A stretch of 64,000 nt of DNA from Marinobacterium jannaschii DSM 6295 (GTDB lineage Bacteria; Pseudomonadota; Gammaproteobacteria; Pseudomonadales; Balneatricaceae): contig NZ_KK211065.1 in the NCBI RefSeq assembly GCF_000620085.1, positions 202,563 through 266,562 on the forward strand, written 5' to 3'. Positions 56,978 to 64,000 of this stretch are shown piece after piece (position 1 is the first letter of the stretch; each line of letters starts with the position of its first letter). Below the pieces are notes generated by a model. It was not told the origin of the DNA. It made no database searches and was given only the letters and a program-made list of their open reading frames with translations. The position numbers and the translations under genes were made by a program.

Positions 56978-57358
56978 GTGAAATCAACGGACAAATCAGA
57001 GCGGCGACGCTTTACCCGGATCGACTTTGATGCAGCCACCGAGTTGCGTACCCGGGGCTGGACCTCCAGTGTTCAGCTGGAAGATATCTCGTTCAAGGGC
57101 GTGCTGATCTGCTCAGATAAAGCGCTGGATCTGCTGCCAGGCGACCATGTCGATATCATTATCCACCTGGCCGGTGACGAGGAGGTGATGAACCTCAAAG
57201 CAACCCTGGCTCACCATCATCAGAATCACTACGGATTCTCCCTGCATGAAACCGATATCGACAGCATGACCCACCTGCGACGCCTGGTGGAGCTGAATCT
57301 CGGTGACGAGAAGCTGTTTGAGCGCGAAATCGAGCACCTGATGCCGGATGCAGTTTAG
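56978..57358 (+). CDS. PilZ domain c-di-GMP effector
   Basis: This single-domain protein of about 126 residues has the c-di-GMP-binding motifs RRRFTR and DISFKG. It is probably a receptor for c-di-GMP made by neighbouring enzymes. The GTG at 56978 has GGAG 6 nt upstream and is preferred; an in-frame ATG at 56966 has no ribosome-binding site. It is monocistronic and convergent with radA. Confidence 0.88.
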   Translation: MKSTDKSERRRFTRIDFDAATELRTRGWTSSVQLEDISFKGVLICSDKALDLLPGDHVDIIIHLAGDEEVMNLKATLAHHHQNHYGFSLHETDIDSMTHLRRLVELNLGDEKLFEREIEHLMPDAV

Positions 57359-57435
57359 CCCATAGTATCTCAGGGGAGCGGGCTCGTTCGGTCTGAACCC
57401 GCTTCAGCGTCTTAAGCGCCGGCCTTTGTCACCGC

Positions 57436-58806
57436 TCAGACCGCATCCAGTGCATCTGAGAGGCGGCTTACGGCTACCACCTCCATTCCGGGTATTGCCT
57501 CTTTCGGCACATTGCCCTTGGGCACAATCGCGCGGCGAAAGCCATGCTTGGCCGCTTCACGGATCCGTTCCTGACCGTTCGGAACCGGGCGGATCTCCCC
57601 GGACAAACCCACTTCCCCAAACACCATCAGATCCTGTGCCAGCGGCATATCACGGAAACTGGATACCACGGCCAGCAGCAACGCCAGGTCAGCACCGGTT
57701 TCAAGCACCTTGACGCCGCCAACCACATTGACGAAGACATCCTGATCGCCGGTCATCAGGCCTCCGTGACGATGCAGTACGGCCAGCAACATCGCCAGGC
57801 GGTTTTGCTCCAGTCCCACCGCGACCCGGCGCGGGTTGTTCATATGGGACTGGTCCACCAGCGCCTGGATCTCAACCAGGATCGGCCGAGTCCCCTCCCA
57901 TACCACCATCACCACACTGCCAGGACTGGACTCTTCGGTACGGCTGAGGAAGATCGCGCTGGGGTTTTTTACTTCTTTGAGGCCGTTCTCCATCATCGCG
58001 AACACCCCCAGCTCGTTGACCGCACCGAAGCGGTTCTTATGGGAGCGCAGCGTCCGGAAGCGGGAATCGCCCGATCCTTCCAGCTGCAGCGAGCAGTCGA
58101 TCATATGCTCCAGCACCTTAGGCCCTGCAAGGGTGCCGTCCTTAGTGACATGTCCCACCAGAAACAGCACCGTATTGGTCTGCTTGGCAAAGCAGGTCAG
58201 GTAAGCGGCGGATTCCCGCACCTGAGATACCGATCCCGGAGCGGATTGCACATCCGCCATATGCATCACCTGGATGGAGTCGATCACCATCACCTTCGGC
58301 GTATGCTGTTCGGCGATGGTACAGATCTGTTCGACGGAGGTTTCCGACAACATCTGCAGCTTATCCACCGGCAGACCCAGCCGGCGCGCCCTCAGCGCAA
58401 CCTGCTGCAGCGACTCCTCTCCGGTGATGTAAAGCGCAGGCATCACTGATGCCAGGTGACACATGGTCTGTAGTAGCAGCGTACTTTTGCCGGCCCCCGG
58501 CTCGCCGCCGATCAGGATTGCCGAACCCGGTACCAACCCGCCGCCCAGCACCCGGTCCAGCTCCTGGGTTCCGGAGCTGAAACGCGGCGTCTCCGCCACA
58601 TTCACATCCGCCAGACTCTGTACCCGGTTCTGCACCGCGCCACCAGCATAGCCTTCATATCGCGCCCCGCGGGCACTGCCCTTAGCCGCCGACAGGCGCA
58701 CCTCACTCAGGCTGTTCCAGGCATTACAGGCCGTACACTGCCCCATCCACTTGCTGTAGTCCGCCCCACACTCGTTGCAGACATATGCTGATTTTGCCTT
58801 CGCCAT
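57436..58806 (-). CDS. radA: DNA repair protein RadA
   Basis: This 456-residue ATPase/helicase acts in branch migration. It has an N-terminal zinc finger (CNECG and CTACN), Walker A GGEPGAGKSTLL near residue 101, the RadA motif HKNRFGA near 260, and a C-terminal Lon-like domain (DVFVNVVGGVKVLETGADLA, in part). It faces metY across 240 nt. Confidence 0.96.
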   Translation of the reverse strand: MAKAKSAYVCNECGADYSKWMGQCTACNAWNSLSEVRLSAAKGSARGARYEGYAGGAVQNRVQSLADVNVAETPRFSSGTQELDRVLGGGLVPGSAILIGGEPGAGKSTLLLQTMCHLASVMPALYITGEESLQQVALRARRLGLPVDKLQMLSETSVEQICTIAEQHTPKVMVIDSIQVMHMADVQSAPGSVSQVRESAAYLTCFAKQTNTVLFLVGHVTKDGTLAGPKVLEHMIDCSLQLEGSGDSRFRTLRSHKNRFGAVNELGVFAMMENGLKEVKNPSAIFLSRTEESSPGSVVMVVWEGTRPILVEIQALVDQSHMNNPRRVAVGLEQNRLAMLLAVLHRHGGLMTGDQDVFVNVVGGVKVLETGADLALLLAVVSSFRDMPLAQDLMVFGEVGLSGEIRPVPNGQERIREAAKHGFRRAIVPKGNVPKEAIPGMEVVAVSRLSDALDAV

Positions 58807-58960
58807 GGCAGACCCCGTTCAGTCATCAGAGAAATTCAATTGCGCGATATTCTACCGAAACTCCTCTTTCAACCGGAACAACTCTGCGCTTACAATCGAT
58901 TCGGGTTATCCCTGAACAATATTGATCCAAATAAGAAAAGAGTAATCAGCAGGCAGAACC

Positions 58961-59021
58961 GACCGGATAGCAGACCGGTCGCCGCGGGCAACCAGCATCA
59001 ACTGCCCGGCCTGATGAGGCC
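58961..59021 (+). promoter_or_regulatory. Structured leader of metY
   Basis: Three possible hairpins lie before the metY ribosome-binding site: GACCGG/CCGGTC (58961-58980), CGGGCA/TGCCCG (58985-59008) and GGCC/GGCC (59008-59021). The last two share one base and compete. It does not match SAM-I, SAM-II or SAH riboswitch cores that I know. A cis-acting RNA is possible. Confidence 0.35.
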
Positions 59022-59046
59022 CCCGAAAGAGATAAAGGACGCACAG

Positions 59047-60324
59047 ATGAAACTGGAAACCATCGCGGTACACGGCGGATACGAAACGGACCCAACCACA
59101 CGCTCGGCAGCAGTGCCGGTCTATCAGACCACATCTTATACCTTTGACAGTGCCGAACACGGTGCCAACCTGTTTGACCTGAAAGAGCCGGGCAACATCT
59201 ACACCCGCATTATGAATCCCACCACGGATGTGCTGGAAAAACGCGTGGCCGAGATGGAAGGCGGCGTGGCCGCGCTGGCAGTGGCATCCGGTATGGCGGC
59301 GATTACCTATGCGATCCAGACTCTGGTGGAAGTGGGCGATAATATTGTCTCCACCAGCGAACTCTACGGCGGTACCTATAACCTGTTCGCCCACACCCTG
59401 CCCCGTCAGGGCATTGAAGTACGTATGGCGAAGATGGACGATTACGCAGCACTGGAAAGCAAGATCGATGACAAGACCAAGGCCCTGTACTGCGAAACCG
59501 TCGGCAACCCGTCCGGCAGTATCGCTAACGTTAAGCAGCTGGCCGAGATCGCCCACCGCCACGGCGTACCGCTGATTGTGGACAACACTGTACCCAGCCC
59601 GTCTCTGTGGCGCCCTATCGAGCATGGCGCCGATATCGTCATCCACGCTGCCACCAAGTATATCGGCGGTCACGGTAACTCCATCGGCGGCGTTATCGTC
59701 GACTCCGGTAACTTCCCTTGGGCAGAGAATAAAGAGCGCTTCCCGCTGCTGAACACCCCGGATGTCTCCTACCACGGCGTGGTCTACACCGAAGCATTCG
59801 GCCCGGCGGCCTTTATCGGCCGTTGTCGCGTGGTACCGCTGCGTAATATGGGTGCGGCCCTGTCTCCGATGAACGCCTTCCTGCTGCTACAGGGGATCGA
59901 AACCCTGTCTCTGCGGATGGAGCGGATCTGTGAAAATGCGCAGAAGATCGCCGAATACCTGGAAAACCATGATCAGGTAACCTGGGTAAACTATGCCGGT
60001 CTCGCCAGCCACAAGGACAACGTCCTGGCGCAGGAATATATGGGCGGCAAAGCCTCCGGCATCCTCAGCTTTGGCCTGAAATCCGGCCGTGAAGGGACGC
60101 GTAAGTTTTACGATGCCCTGCAGATCTTCCTGCGCCTGGTGAATATCGGTGACTGCAAGTCGCTCGCCTCGATTCCGGCAGAAACCACACACCGCCAGCT
60201 GAACGACGAAGAACTGAAGTCGGCCGGTGTATCACCGGAGATGGTGCGCCTGTCGGTGGGCATCGAGCATATCGATGACCTGATCGCCGATCTGGACCAG
60301 GCCCTGCAGGTATCGGTGAGTTAA
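59047..60324 (+). CDS. metY: O-acetylhomoserine sulfhydrylase
   Basis: This 425-residue PLP enzyme of the Cys/Met-metabolism family makes homocysteine from O-acetylhomoserine and sulfide. Signature features are METY-like N-terminus ETIAVHGGYETDPTTRSAAV, and the PLP lysine in IHAATKYIGGHGNSIGG. The ATG at 59047 follows AAAGGA; the frame is open another 69 codons upstream, through the structured leader, which is unlikely to be coding. O-succinyl- versus O-acetyl-substrate cannot be proven from sequence. Confidence 0.94.
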   Translation: MKLETIAVHGGYETDPTTRSAAVPVYQTTSYTFDSAEHGANLFDLKEPGNIYTRIMNPTTDVLEKRVAEMEGGVAALAVASGMAAITYAIQTLVEVGDNIVSTSELYGGTYNLFAHTLPRQGIEVRMAKMDDYAALESKIDDKTKALYCETVGNPSGSIANVKQLAEIAHRHGVPLIVDNTVPSPSLWRPIEHGADIVIHAATKYIGGHGNSIGGVIVDSGNFPWAENKERFPLLNTPDVSYHGVVYTEAFGPAAFIGRCRVVPLRNMGAALSPMNAFLLLQGIETLSLRMERICENAQKIAEYLENHDQVTWVNYAGLASHKDNVLAQEYMGGKASGILSFGLKSGREGTRKFYDALQIFLRLVNIGDCKSLASIPAETTHRQLNDEELKSAGVSPEMVRLSVGIEHIDDLIADLDQALQVSVS

Positions 60325-60335
60325 TCCCGGACTCT

Positions 60336-60375
60336 AAAACAAAAAACGGACTCTATTGAGTCCGTTTTTTGTTTT
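60336..60375. terminator. Bidirectional terminator between metY and carbonic anhydrase
   Basis: A perfect 18-bp stem with loop TATT: CGGACTC and GAGTCCG at the top, flanked by A and T runs, gives a U tract on both strands. Confidence 0.94.
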
Positions 60376-60386
60376 CATGCTGGCGT

Positions 60387-61043
60387 TCAACCGGCCAGGT
60401 TAGCCACGGCTTCGATCGCTTCCGTCATCTGAAGATCAAGCTCCTCATTACAGCTGACACCGAAGTGCAGGTCCTGCAGCAGACCGTCATTCAGGCCATA
60501 GACCAGCGCATGAACCGACAGTTCCTGACCATTGGCCCAGGCTTTCTGTACCATGGTCGAGGTAGCAACATTGTAGGCCTGTTCGATTGCATTCAGCTCG
60601 CAGAGGCGGTCGAACAGACGCTCCTCCTCAGTGCAATTGCCCAGAATATCGCGGTACTTCAGAGCGATTGTGCGGATAGAGCGCAGCCAGTTATCGATAA
60701 GCCCCAGATGGTTATCCTCCAGCGCGGCTTTCACACCGCCACAGCCATAATGGCCCACCACCATGACGTGCTTCACCTTCAGCACCTCCACCGCATACTG
60801 CATCACCGAGAGGCAGTTCATATCAGCGTGGATCACCTGGTTGGCCACGTTACGATGTACGAAGACATCGCCCGGCAGCATATTTAATATCTCGTTGGCC
60901 GGCACCCGGCTGTCAGAACAACCGATCCACAGGTACTCCGGGGTTTGCTGCTGCGCCAGGGCCGCAAAAAAATCCGGTGCGTCGGCGTGCATGCGCGCCG
61001 CCCACTGGCGATTGCCTTCAAATAACTCTTGTAGTTTTTTCAT
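60387..61043 (-). CDS. can: Beta-class carbonic anhydrase
   Basis: This 218-residue zinc enzyme interconverts CO2 and bicarbonate. Zinc ligands are Cys in WIGCSDSRVP and His and Cys in VVGHYGCGGV. The size and N-terminus (LFEGNRQWAARM) are those of E. coli Can. It is monocistronic. Confidence 0.95.
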   Translation of the reverse strand: MKKLQELFEGNRQWAARMHADAPDFFAALAQQQTPEYLWIGCSDSRVPANEILNMLPGDVFVHRNVANQVIHADMNCLSVMQYAVEVLKVKHVMVVGHYGCGGVKAALEDNHLGLIDNWLRSIRTIALKYRDILGNCTEEERLFDRLCELNAIEQAYNVATSTMVQKAWANGQELSVHALVYGLNDGLLQDLHFGVSCNEELDLQMTEAIEAVANLAG

Positions 61044-61154
61044 TACAAATACTGGGAATTTCGCTGGAGATCAGATCTGATCAAACCTGATTAGACTTTG
61101 GCACTCATGCTGCCTGCAGATCCGGCCGCTTGCAAGGCTTTGTCTTTCAGATAC

Positions 61155-61182
61155 AAAAAATCCACCCTGCCGGGTGGATTTT
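61155..61182 (-). terminator. Intrinsic terminator of hemE
   Basis: AAATCCACCC, TGCC, GGGTGGATTT with an adjoining T run on the minus strand, 60 nt after the hemE stop. Confidence 0.9.
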
Positions 61183-61242
61183 CCTGTCTGCGATAGCCCA
61201 AAGCGCCCGGGCGGGAAACCGTCCGGGACTCGGGCCGGGCAA

Positions 61243-62307
61243 TTACTTGTGGTACTGGGCACTCAACTCATGCACGGCATCGACGAAGATCTTCGGCTGA
61301 GCCGGATCGACAAACTGGTGGATACCATGTCCCAGGTTGAAGACATGTCCACTGCCGGCACCGTAGCCTTCGAGGATAGTCGCCACTTCTTCGCGGATAC
61401 GGGCTTCAGGAGCGTAGAGGACGCTAGGGTCCATATTGCCCTGCAATGCAACCTTGTCACCCACGCGGGCACGGGCGTTACCGATATCAGTGGTCCAGTC
61501 CAGCCCCAGCGCATCGGCACCGGCCTCGGCAATCTCTTCCAGCCACTGACCACCGTTCTTGGTAAACATGATCACTGGCACTTTACGGCCATCCTGTTCG
61601 CGGATCAGGCCGGAGACGATCTGCTGCATATATTTCAGCGAGAACTCGCGGTAACAAGGACCGCTCAGGGCACCGCCCCAGGTATCAAAGATCTGTACCG
61701 CCTGGGCACCACAGCGGATCTGCTCATTCAGGTAGTCGGTGACCGACTGCGCCAGCTTGTTAAGCAGCTCATGCAGGATCTCCGGGGTGGCGTACATCAT
61801 CTTCTTGATATGGCGGAAGTCCTTGCTGGAACCGCCCTCAACCATATAGGTCGCCAGTGTCCAGGGGCTGCCGGAGAAACCGATCAGAGGTACACGACCG
61901 TTCAGTTCGCGGCGGATCTCGGTGACGGCATTCATCACATAATCCAGGTCGGATGCCGCCTTGGGTACCGGCAGATCAGCCACGTCCTGTTCGGTACGGA
62001 TGATCTTTTTGAAGCGCGGGCCTTCACCCACTTCAAAGTAGAGCCCCAGACCCATCGCATCAGGAATCGTCAGGATATCGGAAAACAGGATCGCCGCATC
62101 CAGATCATAACGCTCCAGTGGCTGGATGGTTACTTCACAGGCCAGCTCTTTGTTTTTACACAGGCTCAGGAAATCACCGGCCTGAGCGCGGGTCTCGCGG
62201 TATTCCGGCAGGTAGCGTCCGGCCTGACGCATCATCCATACGGGCGTGCAGTCTACGGGTTCACGGAGCAGGGCGCGGAGGAATCGATCGTTTTTCAGTT
62301 CAGCCAT
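61243..62307 (-). CDS. hemE: Uroporphyrinogen decarboxylase
   Basis: This 354-residue enzyme decarboxylates uroporphyrinogen III in heme synthesis. [17 protein letters not shown] holds the conserved arginines and [10 protein letters not shown] the catalytic Asp. The ATG at 62307 gives the same length as E. coli HemE; a TTG eight codons upstream is less likely. It is divergent from the AraC gene. Confidence 0.97.
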   Translation of the reverse strand: MAELKNDRFLRALLREPVDCTPVWMMRQAGRYLPEYRETRAQAGDFLSLCKNKELACEVTIQPLERYDLDAAILFSDILTIPDAMGLGLYFEVGEGPRFKKIIRTEQDVADLPVPKAASDLDYVMNAVTEIRRELNGRVPLIGFSGSPWTLATYMVEGGSSKDFRHIKKMMYATPEILHELLNKLAQSVTDYLNEQIRCGAQAVQIFDTWGGALSGPCYREFSLKYMQQIVSGLIREQDGRKVPVIMFTKNGGQWLEEIAEAGADALGLDWTTDIGNARARVGDKVALQGNMDPSVLYAPEARIREEVATILEGYGAGSGHVFNLGHGIHQFVDPAQPKIFVDAVHELSAQYHK

Positions 62308-62483
62308 TGTTTGCAGCCATCCAGAAGTCAAATAGAAAACTGCCGCCTATTCTAGCGATTTATGCGGCGAAATGCCCCTCGCCCCGACCAACCGACCTGT
62401 ATTCAGGTCAATCTGTTGGGAGATTTTTGATAAAATAGAAGTAGCTGATCATTAATTAACCTGTATGATAGCAAGCATCTAAC

Positions 62484-62502
62484 AAGAACAATTCTCATTT
62501 GT
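62484..62502. promoter_or_regulatory. Fur-box-like sequence upstream of the AraC gene
   Basis: The AATTCTCATTTG core resembles natural Fur sites, but the inverted 7-1-7 pattern has several mismatches. It ends 13 nt before the AraC start. The target (proline catabolism) gives little reason for iron control, so confidence is low. Confidence 0.25.
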
Positions 62503-62515
62503 CAGATCTATTCGC

Positions 62516-63280
62516 ATGGTAAAAACCGCAGATATCCTCAGCCTGCCCGATGACGCCGATACCCACGACCACGACTACCACCAGCTGGTACTGGCGATTG
62601 AAGGTAATACCTCTTTCGATATCGAGGGTCTGGGTCAGCAGGTCCGGGCGGGCAGCGGCTGCGTCGTACCCTCTACCACCAACCACGCCTTCGCCGGGGT
62701 GGGCGATAACCGTATCATGGTGGTGAATCTGCCCGTTCAGCACAGCTACACCGGTGATGAACGGGAACTGGTAGAACGGATCTTTGACCACGCCACCTAC
62801 TTTTCCATGGACAGCCGCCTGCAAGTGCTGGCCAATGCCCTCAGTCTGGAGCTGCAGAGCCATCCTGAGGATTTGCTGCTGGCGCGCGCCTGCGGTAACA
62901 CCCTGCTCTGCGCCCTGCAGCATCACCTGCACCTGCCGCAACGGCGCCGGCTGCCGGGCAGTATCGATATGGCCGCGATCAATGAATATATCCGCCTCAA
63001 CCTGGGACATAAGATCTCGGTCGCTCATATGGCCGGTCTGGCCTGCCTCAGCAGCAGCCAGTTCCATGAGTTGTTCAAGCGCCAGAACGGCATGACACCG
63101 CACCAGTATCTGGTCGAACAACGTCTGCAGACCGCAAAAGAGATGCTGGAGCAGGGCAAGAGTCTGGTGCAGATTACCGACCTCTGTGGTTTCTCCAGCC
63201 AGAGCGCTCTGACCCATGCCTTTAAACAGCGCTTTGATATCACCCCTGCACGCTATCGCCGCAGTCAACGCTTTATCTGA
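62516..63280 (+). CDS. AraC-family regulator, probably of proline catabolism (PruR-like)
   Basis: This 254-residue regulator has an N-terminal cupin-like domain (HDHDYHQLVLAIEG, VVPSTTNHAF) and a C-terminal double helix-turn-helix (ISVAHMAGLACLSSSQFHEL, FSSQSALTHAFKQRF). It lies 222 nt upstream of putA on the same strand, an arrangement matching PruR of Pseudomonas, which activates putA with proline. The inducer is inferred from this context. Confidence 0.85.
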   Translation: MVKTADILSLPDDADTHDHDYHQLVLAIEGNTSFDIEGLGQQVRAGSGCVVPSTTNHAFAGVGDNRIMVVNLPVQHSYTGDERELVERIFDHATYFSMDSRLQVLANALSLELQSHPEDLLLARACGNTLLCALQHHLHLPQRRRLPGSIDMAAINEYIRLNLGHKISVAHMAGLACLSSSQFHELFKRQNGMTPHQYLVEQRLQTAKEMLEQGKSLVQITDLCGFSSQSALTHAFKQRFDITPARYRRSQRFI

Positions 63281-63502
63281 ATCCTGAACTATCCTTTATG
63301 GCAGCCGGGCGGGACACACCTGACTGCGCTCCCCCCTCCTAGACCGACCCGTTGGCCGCAACCGCGATGACTTTGTTCTCGACCGGATTTATCTGCAAAA
63401 AAACCAGAGCATTCCGTAAGACGCAAGATGACCGCTGTAACTAAAGTGGACAGCTAAATAGTTCAGGCCCGTTTTCACACGGGATTTTCAGGAATATGCA
63501 TT

Positions 63503-64000
63503 ATGTTTAAGGCGATTGATGCGCTACAGCCCGAGTTTATCAACAAGCCATGTGCAGACATCTGGCCGCTGATCTCTCCGCTGTACAGCGTGGATGAAAG
63601 TGACTGGCTGAAGCAGCTGCTGCCCCTGGCAGAGCCTGCGATTGATGAACTGGATAAAACAACAGAGCGCGCTACATCTCTGATTGAACAGGTTCGTGCC
63701 AATGACGGTGCGATCCATATGATCGACGCCCTGCTGCTGGAATACAGCCTGGATACCAAAGAAGGCATCCTGCTGATGTGTCTGGCAGAAGCCCTGCTGC
63801 GTGTGCCGGATGCCGAAACGGCTGACGCGCTGATCCGCGATAAGCTGGGTGTGGCCGACTGGAAAAAACACCTGAAAAACTCTGATTCCCTGTTCGTGAA
63901 CGCATCTACCTGGGGCCTGCTGCTGACCGGTAAAGTCGTGTCTATGGACGAGAAGGAAGACGGCAGCCCTTCTGGCGCAATCAACCGCCTGGTCAACAAA
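63503..64000 (+). CDS. putA: Bifunctional proline dehydrogenase / glutamate-semialdehyde dehydrogenase PutA (N-terminal 166 codons; cut by window edge)
   Basis: The reading frame from ATG 63503 (MFKAIDALQPEF) carries the alpha domain typical of PutA (MCLAEALLRVPDAETADALI, FVNASTWGLLLTGKVV) and is open to the window edge. PutA oxidises proline to glutamate. There is no ribbon-helix-helix DNA-binding domain at the N-terminus, so this PutA does not repress itself; an AraC-type regulator stands upstream. AGGA precedes the start. The catalytic domains lie outside. Confidence 0.92.
   Translation, partial: MFKAIDALQPEFINKPCADIWPLISPLYSVDESDWLKQLLPLAEPAIDELDKTTERATSLIEQVRANDGAIHMIDALLLEYSLDTKEGILLMCLAEALLRVPDAETADALIRDKLGVADWKKHLKNSDSLFVNASTWGLLLTGKVVSMDEKEDGSPSGAINRLVNK

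Overview
The window looks like a chromosomal segment of a marine gammaproteobacterium, most likely Oceanospirillales-like (Marinobacterium/Amphritea/Neptunomonas type). This is inferred from gene content and order: a nrdR-ribD-ribE-ribB(A)-ribH-nusB-thiL-pgpA operon, xseB-ispA-dxs beside a sodium-type flagellar stator pair (pomAB), grpE-dnaK-dnaJ opposite recN, fur opposite bamE, and smpB followed by ssrA with the tag ANDDNYALAA. No rRNA, tRNA, insertion sequence, prophage or CRISPR array was seen. Nearly all of the window is ordinary core genome.

Region by region: (1) 1-8863 is a five-gene minus-strand defence cluster: SNF2-type helicase, DUF4391 protein, type III DNA methyltransferase (Mod), AlbA_2/ATPase protein, and a type III restriction subunit (Res) cut by the left window edge. 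It is the main accessory segment, with an AT-rich Mod core, unusual inverted repeats and a heptamer array in front of res. (2) 9195-11636 is a rubrerythrin / Fe-S protein / DUF3501 operon with an OxyR-like site in its promoter. (3) 11795-18537 holds an NfeD-slipin pair, a lone MglA-like GTPase, a MipA/OmpV porin-like protein, an RstA/RstB-like two-component system and a MOSC protein. (4) 18624-30425 is housekeeping: dapB, cysE, dnaJ, dnaK, grpE, recN, fur, bamE, rnfH, ratA, a sodium symporter, smpB and tmRNA. (5) 30706-33846 holds PPK2, an exonuclease/GIY-YIG fusion, a small unknown gene and a cytochrome c5. (6) 33924-38854 is pomBA and xseB-ispA-dxs. (7) 38925-49839 is riboflavin and one-carbon metabolism, with a PhoPQ-like system, a PepSY protein and a small secreted protein in between. 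(8) 50024-57358 is a c-di-GMP neighbourhood (GGDEF-EAL, GGDEF and PilZ proteins) surrounding ettA. (9) 57436-64000 is radA, metY, carbonic anhydrase, hemE, an AraC regulator and the start of putA.

Regulation that can be read from the sequence: a LexA box at recN, sigma-32-like promoters at grpE and dnaK, an OxyR-like 4-7-4-7-4-7-4 site at rubrerythrin, an RstA-like box at the MipA gene next to rstAB-like genes, an FNR-type palindrome before a small gene, and a CTGAAA-N5-CTGAAA direct repeat shared by two otherwise unrelated small secreted-protein genes about 13 kb apart. The strongest candidates for something undescribed are the extended type III restriction-type cluster with its TTCTGCA operator array, and the shared direct-repeat regulon of small secreted proteins.
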